From contig CAMDBQ010000049.1 in assembly GCA_945889365.1 (NCBI GenBank), positions 1-8,659 on the forward strand: a stretch of 8,659 nucleotides of DNA. The letters are read 5' to 3'. The notes under the pieces are model-generated. The model did no database searches, was not told where the DNA came from, and was given only the letters and a program-made list of their open reading frames with translations. Shown here piece by piece: positions 3,859 to 8,659 of this stretch (position 1 is its first letter; every line of letters starts with the position of its first letter). Made by a program: the position numbers and the translations under genes. This DNA is from Legionella genomosp. 1. GTDB taxonomy: Bacteria > Pseudomonadota > Gammaproteobacteria > Legionellales > Legionellaceae.

Positions 3859-5784
3859 ATGCCAAATATTAAATTGCCTGATGGATCGGTCAAACGCTTT
3901 GAACAGCCTTTGACGATTTACGATGTTGCGTATAGCATTAGTCCAGGCCTGGCCAAAGCTGCAATGGCGGGTTTTGTTGATGGGCAATTGCTGGATCTTA
4001 GTCACCCATTAACTGATGATTGCTCGTTGGTGATTATTACCGAAAAAAACCCGGAAAGTCTGGATATTGTTCGCCACTCTACGGCGCATTTATTGGCTCA
4101 AGCAGTAAAAATATTATTCCCCTCTGCACAAGTTACGATTGGACCTGTGATTGAAGATGGCTTTTTTTATGATTTTGCGTTTGAACGTTCATTTACGCCC
4201 GACGATTTGCAAACAATCGAAGACAAAATGTATGAATTAGCGAAAGCCGATTATCCCGTTACACGCCGTACAATGTCTCGTGATGAGGCCATCACCTATT
4301 TTACTAATCTGGGTGAAACCTACAAAGCAAAAATCATTGCCGATATCCCGGCAGATCAAACCTTATCATTGTATCGTCAGGGTGACTTTGAAGATCTGTG
4401 CCGTGGCCCACATGTCCCATCAACCGGCCGTATAAAGGCGTTCAAGCTAACTAAGCTTGCCGGTGCCTATTGGCGTGGTGATGTGAACAATGAGATGCTA
4501 CAACGCGTCTATGGTACTGCATGGCTGGATAAAAAAGCGTTGGCTGATTATTTGCACCGAATTGAAGAAGCTGAAAAACGGGATCATCGCAAAATTGGCA
4601 AAGCGCTGGATCTGTTTCATTTTCAGGACATCGCACCTGGCATGGTATTTTGGCATGCGAAAGGCTGGGCTATTTATCTGGTCCTTGAGCAGTATATTCG
4701 TGCTCGATTGCGTAATTTTGGATATGAAGAAATCAAAACGCCACAGTTGGCTGACAAGATTTTGTGGGAAAAGTCAGGGCATTGGGAAAATTACCGTGAT
4801 GGCATGTTCACCACTGAAACTGAAAACCGTGATTATGCTGTGAAACCCATGAGTTGCCCGTGTCATGTGCAGGTTTTTAATCAAGGCATTAAAAGTTATC
4901 GTGATTTGCCGCTGCGTATGGCTGAATTTGGCAACTGCCACCGCTGCGAGCCATCGGGTTCATTGCATGGCTTGATGCGTGTACGTAACTTCGTACAGGA
5001 TGATGGCCATATTTTTTGTACTGAAGCTCAAATTCAGTCTGAAGTAGCGATATTACTTGAATTAATTGAGTCCGTTTACGCGGATTTTGGTTTTAATTCG
5101 ATTATTTACCGTTTGGCACGACGCCCTGATAAACGTGTTGGTGCGGATGACGTATGGGATAAAGCTGAAACGGCGCTGGAACAAGCCATGCTTGGCCGAA
5201 ACATCGAATGGATTGATGCCCCAGGCGAGGGTGCTTTCTACGGGCCCAAAATTGAGTGCTCACTGTCCGATTGTCTTGGACGTATTTGGCAATGTGGAAC
5301 AATACAGGTGGATTTTTCTACGCCAGGTCGACTAGACGCACAATTTATTGCCGAAGACGGAAGTAGACAAACACCCGTCATGATACATCGTGCGATAATT
5401 GGCACGTTTGAACGATTTATGGGTATTTTAATTGAGCATTATGCTGGGCTGTTCCCCTTATGGCTTGCTCCAACTCAGGTTTCTGTGTTAACAATTAGTG
5501 AAAAACAGAACGAATATGCTACGAAAGTTAATCAAATTTTGCGAAATAAAGGCATTCGTGCAATTTTTGACTTGAGAAATGAGAAGATAGGCTTTAAAAT
5601 CCGTGAGCACACGCTACAAAAAGTGCCATATTTGTTGATTATTGGTGATAAAGAGGTCGAAAATGGCCACGTCACCATAAGGACTCGAGATGGTACAGAT
5701 TTAGGTGTGATGACAATTGATACAATATGCGATACACTGCTTCGTGAAATTGAGGCAAAGCAACGTGTCGAACTTAAAATTTAG
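3859..5784 (+). CDS. thrS: Threonyl-tRNA synthetase
   Basis: This 641-residue class II synthetase (E. coli 642) charges tRNA-Thr and edits Ser-tRNA-Thr. Domains in order: TGS (about 1-62), editing domain (about 63-225) with H73-STA-H77 and C181-RGP-H185, catalytic core (about 240-535), and anticodon-binding domain (about 536-641). The active-site zinc ligands are C333 (MSCP), H384 (DDGH) and H510 (MIHRAI), each one position before the E. coli residues. Motif 2 lies in LRMAEFGNCHRCEPSGSLHG and motif 3 in IHRAIIGTFERFMGILIEHY. The ATG has GAAGGA 7 nt upstream. The leader after the tRNA terminator is only 26 nt, so the E. coli-type tRNA-like autoregulatory operator is not evident. It is followed 14 nt later by infC. 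Confidence 0.98.
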   Translation: MPNIKLPDGSVKRFEQPLTIYDVAYSISPGLAKAAMAGFVDGQLLDLSHPLTDDCSLVIITEKNPESLDIVRHSTAHLLAQAVKILFPSAQVTIGPVIEDGFFYDFAFERSFTPDDLQTIEDKMYELAKADYPVTRRTMSRDEAITYFTNLGETYKAKIIADIPADQTLSLYRQGDFEDLCRGPHVPSTGRIKAFKLTKLAGAYWRGDVNNEMLQRVYGTAWLDKKALADYLHRIEEAEKRDHRKIGKALDLFHFQDIAPGMVFWHAKGWAIYLVLEQYIRARLRNFGYEEIKTPQLADKILWEKSGHWENYRDGMFTTETENRDYAVKPMSCPCHVQVFNQGIKSYRDLPLRMAEFGNCHRCEPSGSLHGLMRVRNFVQDDGHIFCTEAQIQSEVAILLELIESVYADFGFNSIIYRLARRPDKRVGADDVWDKAETALEQAMLGRNIEWIDAPGEGAFYGPKIECSLSDCLGRIWQCGTIQVDFSTPGRLDAQFIAEDGSRQTPVMIHRAIIGTFERFMGILIEHYAGLFPLWLAPTQVSVLTISEKQNEYATKVNQILRNKGIRAIFDLRNEKIGFKIREHTLQKVPYLLIIGDKEVENGHVTIRTRDGTDLGVMTIDTICDTLLREIEAKQRVELKI

Positions 5785-5785
5785 C

Positions 5786-5791
5786 TGGAGG
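5786..5791 (+). promoter_or_regulatory. Strong ribosome-binding site fixing the ATT start of infC
   Basis: TGGAGG lies 7 nt before ATT (5799-5801). No ATG, GTG or TTG in the right frame is near it, so it supports initiation at ATT. Confidence 0.85.
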
Positions 5792-5798
5792 ATTAACC

Positions 5799-6332
5799 AT
5801 TAGTGCATCAAATAAGCGTGAGAGTGATCGCGCGCGAATCAATGAACAGATCAATGTACCTGAGGTACGCTTAATTGATGTAGATGGCAATCAGGCAGGA
5901 ATAGTGTCGACGCGTGAAGCGTTGCGTACAGCGGAAGAGGGCGGCTTTGATTTGGTTGAGATTTCTCCAACAGCCAAGCCGCCAGTCTGCCGTATTATGG
6001 ATTATGGTAAATTTCTCTTTGAGGTGAGTAAGAAGCAAGCTGAAGCAAAGAAAAAGCAGAAGCAGATTCAAATTAAAGAGCTGAAATTCCGTCCTACGAC
6101 GGAAGATGGGGATTATCAGGTCAAGCTACGCAACCTGGTACGTTTCCTGGATCATGGTGATAAGGTCAAAATCACACTGCGTTTTCGCGGTCGTGAAGTT
6201 GCCCATCAAGACCTTGGCATGAAAATTTTGGAACGTGTGCAGAAAGACATGGCTGAACTTGCCGTGGTTGAGCAGCATCCAAAACGTGAAGGCCGACAGT
6301 TGCTGATGGTGTTATCGCCGAAGAAAAAGTAA
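5799..6332 (+). CDS. infC: Translation initiation factor IF-3, ATT start codon
   Basis: The 177-residue product (E. coli 180) binds the 30S subunit, prevents premature 50S joining and checks start codons and initiator tRNA. The N-terminal domain contains RINEQINVPEVRLID and FDLVEISPTAKPPVCRIMDYGKF. The lysine-rich linker KKKQKQIQIKELKFRP leads to the C-terminal domain with ITLRFRGREVAHQ, ending VLSPKKK. The frame from a GTG at 5904 would lose 35 conserved residues. The right start is ATT at 5799-5801, with TGGAGG 7 nt upstream and the full N-terminus (SASNKRESDRARINEQI). E. coli infC also starts with AUU, and IF3 represses such starts, giving autoregulation; the same control is inferred here. 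The gene lies 14 nt after thrS, with a 41-nt gap to rpmI. Confidence 0.96.
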   Translation: MSASNKRESDRARINEQINVPEVRLIDVDGNQAGIVSTREALRTAEEGGFDLVEISPTAKPPVCRIMDYGKFLFEVSKKQAEAKKKQKQIQIKELKFRPTTEDGDYQVKLRNLVRFLDHGDKVKITLRFRGREVAHQDLGMKILERVQKDMAELAVVEQHPKREGRQLLMVLSPKKK

Positions 6333-6339
6333 CTTACTT

Positions 6340-6354
6340 AAGGACTCGTTCCTT
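6340..6354 (+). promoter_or_regulatory. Small hairpin in the infC-rpmI gap, possible part of an L20 operator
   Basis: AAGGA (6340-6344) can pair with TCCTT (6350-6354) around a 5-nt loop, just before the rpmI ribosome site GGAG (6361-6364). In E. coli, L20 represses this operon by binding near here; I cannot see the known pseudoknot clearly, so the link is tentative. Confidence 0.3.
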
Positions 6355-6373
6355 TAATGCGGAGTACATTGTT

Positions 6374-6574
6374 ATGCCGAAGTTGAAGACACACCGCGGA
6401 GCAGCTAAACGCTTTCGCAAAACTGCAAGTGGGGCGATTAAACGTCGTGGCGCTTACAGAAACCACATTCTCACTAAGAAATCGACTAAACAGAAACGTC
6501 ATTTACGCGTTTCGTCTGGAACATTGAAGCCATGTGATGCGCGTTTAGCGTCTCGTATGTTGCACGGTAGTTAA
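6374..6574 (+). CDS. rpmI: Large ribosomal subunit protein bL35
   Basis: This 66-residue, highly basic protein is of the usual length for bL35 (about 65). It begins MPKLKTHRGAAKRFRKTASG and contains KRRGAYRNHILTKKSTKQKRHLR, both diagnostic. It is a structural protein of the 50S subunit. The ATG has GGAG about 9 nt upstream. It lies between infC (41-nt gap) and rplT (14-nt gap), the conserved bacterial order, and is expected to be translated together with rplT and to share its L20-mediated control. Confidence 0.96.
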   Translation: MPKLKTHRGAAKRFRKTASGAIKRRGAYRNHILTKKSTKQKRHLRVSSGTLKPCDARLASRMLHGS

Positions 6575-6588
6575 GGGGAGAATGAATA

Positions 6589-6948
6589 ATGCCAAGAGTT
6601 AAACGTGGTGTGACAGCAAAAGCCCGTCACAAAAAAGTTTTAGATCAAGCAAAAGGTTATTACGGTGCCCGTAGTCGCGTATACCGTGTAGCCAAACAGG
6701 CTGTTATCAAAGCGGGTCAATATGCTTATCGTGATCGCCGTCAAAAGAAACGTCAATTCCGTGCATTGTGGATTGTGCGTATTAATGCCCAAGCACGTGA
6801 ATGCGGTATGTCTTATAGCCGTTTGATTGATGGTTTGAAAAAAGCTGAAATTGAACTGGATCGCAAAGTACTTGCCGACATGGCCGTACATGATAAACAT
6901 GCATTCGCAGCAGTCGCCGAGTTGGCGAAAGCAGCATTGGCAGCATAG
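6589..6948 (+). CDS. rplT: Large ribosomal subunit protein bL20
   Basis: The 119-residue protein (E. coli 118) binds 23S rRNA early in 50S assembly and, in E. coli, represses rpmI-rplT translation. Diagnostic blocks are MPRVKRGVTAKARHKKVLDQAKGYYGARSR in the long basic N-terminal extension, AYRDRRQKKRQFRALWIVRINA in the middle, and the globular C-terminal domain from about residue 60. A strong GGGGAG lies 8 nt before the ATG. Three stop codons in tandem (TAG TAA TAA, 6946-6954) end the gene, limiting readthrough. The 157-nt gap to pheS contains hairpins that may regulate the downstream genes. Confidence 0.97.
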   Translation: MPRVKRGVTAKARHKKVLDQAKGYYGARSRVYRVAKQAVIKAGQYAYRDRRQKKRQFRALWIVRINAQARECGMSYSRLIDGLKKAEIELDRKVLADMAVHDKHAFAAVAELAKAALAA

Positions 6949-6960
6949 TAATAACTGTAG

Positions 6961-6979
6961 GGGCGCGCGGCGCGCGCCC
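6961..6979. repeat. Very GC-rich perfect palindrome after rplT
   Basis: GGGCGCGCG and CGCGCGCCC flank a single central G, forming a 19-bp palindrome 12 nt after the rplT stop. As RNA it would be a strong hairpin with a small loop. Its 3' arm is also complementary to 7031-7039, so it can take part in an alternative fold. Confidence 0.8.
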
Positions 6980-7035
6980 TTCCTTCAACCATGATAATAC
7001 ATTTGGTTGATAAATAAGGTGATCCGCCTGGGAAG

Positions 7036-7068
7036 GGCGAGCGCCGCTAGCCGCTACGCCTCCTTTTT
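7036..7068 (+). terminator. Terminator-like hairpin before pheS
   Basis: GGCGAGCG (7036-7043) pairs with CGCTACGCC (7052-7060) with one bulged A, closing an 8-nt loop; GGA/TCC may extend it. TTTTT follows at 7064-7068. It would end or attenuate transcription from rplT; I see no good promoter between it and pheS. Confidence 0.6.
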
Positions 7069-7105
7069 ACAAAGAGAAGTATGTACCCCGTCTGAGGCCT
7101 AATTT

Positions 7106-8119
7106 ATGCAAGATCTCATCTCGTTACAACAAGACGCCTTTGTGGCCATCGAAAAAGCTCAAGATATCACCACGCTCGAATCCATTCGTGTTGATTATCT
7201 GGGAAAAAAAGGTCGTCTTACAGATATCCTCAAGAATTTAGTAAACTTGCCGGCACAGGAAAAACCGAAAGTTGGTCAATTGGTTAATCAGGCCAAGCGT
7301 GATATTTCTGAAAAAATTGAATATACAATGCTGCAATTGAAAGAGCAGCAATTACAACAAAAATTAGCACAAGAACGAGTAGATGTTAGCCTGCCAGGTC
7401 GCAACAATCAATCAGGTTCCTTGCACCCTGTAACGCAAGTCAAGCAAGTCGTTAATGAGTATTTCAGCCGATTGGGCTTTGATATTTTGGAAGGGCCTGA
7501 AATCGAAACGGAATTTTATAATTTTGAAGCATTAAATATTCCAGGACACCACCCTGCACGAGCCATGCATGATACGTTTTATTTTGGTGATGGCCGCTTG
7601 TTGCGCACCCATACTTCGCCAGTACAAATCCGTAGTATGGAAAAACGTACACCGCCATTGCGCTTGATTGCCCCGGGTCGTGTGTACCGGTGTGATTCGG
7701 ATTTAACCCATACACCGATGTTTCATCAGGTTGAAGGTCTGTTGATTGACAAACACGCCACATTGTCTGGATTGAAAGGTTTGTTGCAAGACTTTTTCGC
7801 GCACTTTTTTGGTCGGGAACTGGCTTTTCGTTTTAGACCATCGTACTTCCCCTTCACCGAACCTTCTGCTGAAATGGACATTGAGTGTACTCAATGCTCT
7901 GGTAAAGGGTGTCGAACGTGTAAATTTACCGGTTGGCTGGAAGTGGGTGGTTGTGGAATGGTGCATCCTAATGTATTAAACGCGGTCAATATTTCACCCG
8001 ATGAGTATCAAGGATGGGCCTTCGGTATGGGGCTGGACCGATTGGCTATGCTGTTTTATGGTATAGATGACTTGCGTATGATGTTTGAGAATGACGTGAC
8101 ATTTTTAAAGCAATTTTAG
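7106..8119 (+). CDS. pheS: Phenylalanyl-tRNA synthetase alpha subunit
   Basis: The 337-residue catalytic subunit (E. coli 327) works as an alpha2-beta2 tetramer with PheT to charge tRNA-Phe. Residues 1-90 form the helical, coiled-coil tRNA-contacting arm. The class II core follows, with motif 1 around GPEIETEFYNFEALNIPGHH (130-149), motif 2 GRVYRCDSDLTHTPMFHQ (191-208) and motif 3 GWAFGMGLDRLAML (303-316, Arg312). Ala305 corresponds to E. coli Ala294 of the Phe pocket. Between TEPSAEMD and GWLEVGGCGMVHP lies an insert with four cysteines, C261, C264, C269 and C272 (CTQCSGKGCRTC), absent from E. coli PheS and probably a zinc knuckle known from other bacterial PheS proteins. The ATG has GAGG 8 nt upstream. 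pheT follows after 46 nt. Confidence 0.97.
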   Translation: MQDLISLQQDAFVAIEKAQDITTLESIRVDYLGKKGRLTDILKNLVNLPAQEKPKVGQLVNQAKRDISEKIEYTMLQLKEQQLQQKLAQERVDVSLPGRNNQSGSLHPVTQVKQVVNEYFSRLGFDILEGPEIETEFYNFEALNIPGHHPARAMHDTFYFGDGRLLRTHTSPVQIRSMEKRTPPLRLIAPGRVYRCDSDLTHTPMFHQVEGLLIDKHATLSGLKGLLQDFFAHFFGRELAFRFRPSYFPFTEPSAEMDIECTQCSGKGCRTCKFTGWLEVGGCGMVHPNVLNAVNISPDEYQGWAFGMGLDRLAMLFYGIDDLRMMFENDVTFLKQF

Positions 8120-8165
8120 TCGGATTTTCGATGATGCCGAGAAGATTTAATTTTAGGACGGTTCT

Positions 8166-8659
8166 ATGAAAGTAAGTGAAGCGTGGTTGCGTGAGTGGGT
8201 GAATCCCTCATTGACAGGTAAACAGCTGGCCGCACAATTGACAATGGCAGGGCTTGAGGTCGATGCGGTAAGCCCTGTGGCAGGTGAATTTAATCGAGTG
8301 GTTGTGGCTCATGTATTCACGACTAAACCGCATCCGCAAGCCGATAAATTAACGTTATGCCAAGTGGATGCAGGCACGGGCTCCCCGATTCAAATCGTTT
8401 GTGGTGCGGCCAATGTGCGCGCGGGGCTTAAAGTTGCCCTTGCCTTGCCTGGCTCCACGTTACCCGGTGGTATGACCATTAAAGAATCCACACTCCGTGG
8501 CGAATTATCACAAGGGATGCTTTGCTCTGTTTCAGAGCTTGGGATGGATGACTGCTCTGAAGGTATCATTGAATTGCCCGATGATGCGCCTGTAGGCGTT
8601 GATTTACGCGAATACATGACGTTGGATGATCTGGTTCTGGATATTGATTTAACACCCAA
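8166..8659 (+). CDS. pheT: Phenylalanyl-tRNA synthetase beta subunit, N-terminal part
   Basis: The first 164 codons are present; the gene runs off the window. The protein starts MKVSEAWLREWVNPSLTG, the usual PheT N-terminus. From about residue 38 to 150 it carries the EMAP-II-like tRNA-binding domain, with HPQADKLTLCQVDAG, QIVCGAANVRAGLKVALALPG, LRGELSQGMLCSVSELG. The visible part ends LVLDIDLTP, where the family continues NRGDCLS. The beta subunit binds tRNA-Phe and, in its B3/B4 domain beyond the window, edits Tyr-tRNA-Phe. The ATG at 8166 has AGGA 7 nt upstream. It is co-transcribed with pheS. Confidence 0.97.
   Translation, partial: MKVSEAWLREWVNPSLTGKQLAAQLTMAGLEVDAVSPVAGEFNRVVVAHVFTTKPHPQADKLTLCQVDAGTGSPIQIVCGAANVRAGLKVALALPGSTLPGGMTIKESTLRGELSQGMLCSVSELGMDDCSEGIIELPDDAPVGVDLREYMTLDDLVLDIDLTP

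Larger units (their letters stand above)
6961..7068 (+). promoter_or_regulatory. Candidate attenuator region ahead of pheST
   Basis: Three pairings compete. Hairpin A is 6961-6969 with 6971-6979. Pairing B is CGCCCTTCC (6975-6983) with GGAAGGGCG (7031-7039), enclosing a small 7-bp TCAACCA/TGGTTGA hairpin. Hairpin C is the terminator at 7036-7060. A and C can coexist; B excludes both. This is a terminator/antiterminator layout. The only short frame inside, MIIHLVDK (6991-7017), has no Phe codon, so an E. coli pheM-type mechanism is not supported. A plain terminator plus a REP-like repeat remains possible. Confidence 0.4.

Noticed and set aside
5102..5302. Antisense frames within thrS and other genes
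   Set aside because: They are shadows of strongly conserved coding sequence on the plus strand, with no ribosome sites or recognisable products.
6991..7017. Leader peptide MIIHLVDK as a pheM equivalent
   Set aside because: It has no Phe codon and no clear ribosome site, so it cannot sense charged tRNA-Phe in the E. coli way.

Overview
The window carries ordinary chromosomal housekeeping genes of a gammaproteobacterium. The translation block thrS-infC-rpmI-rplT-pheS-pheT, an E. coli-type Family I pyrophosphatase, a CCA-encoding tRNA-Val(GAC) and a PNPase tail all fit this class. The XRE regulator (ending its DNA-binding domain in SPGWLLFGD) and general sequence flavour remind me of Legionella/Coxiella relatives. 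That placement is an impression from sequence, not a tested result.

Layout. Positions 2-169 are the 3' end of pnp (+), closed by a long hairpin. The hinT-folE pair lies on the minus strand (1128-236) and is divergent from ppa (+, 1230-1757). ppa converges on a DUF308/HdeD-type membrane protein gene (-, 2354-1800), with a perfect hairpin between them. Positions 2355-2670 hold no gene. They hold a 171-bp MITE-like element (2468-2638) with near-perfect terminal inverted repeats, an 8-bp flanking direct repeat and a nested inner palindrome. A minus-strand XRE-family regulator gene follows (3147-2671). Back to back with it is a strong sigma70-type promoter driving a likely small RNA of about 176 nt (about 3293-3468) that ends in a textbook terminator. 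Three similar TTYGAA boxes, spaced close to whole helical turns, lie between the two. A second gene-free stretch (3469-3722) contains an operator-like palindrome around a perfect -10 box and leads to tRNA-Val.

The rest is the translation operon. tRNA-Val (3723-3797) is followed by an intrinsic terminator only 26 nt from the thrS start codon. thrS (3859-5784) is followed 14 nt later by infC, which starts at the rare codon ATT (5799), as in E. coli where it underlies IF3 autoregulation. rpmI, rplT, pheS and the 5' part of pheT follow. The rplT-pheS gap (6949-7105) can fold into mutually exclusive hairpins, the last followed by TTTTT. This resembles an attenuator, but I see no Phe-rich leader peptide.

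The operon genes cooperate in translation: charging tRNA-Thr and tRNA-Phe, initiation by IF3, and assembly of the 50S subunit (bL35, bL20). The most unusual items are the MITE-like element, the regulator/sRNA locus and the rplT-pheS leader. I see no CRISPR array, complete transposon or novel multi-gene defence system.
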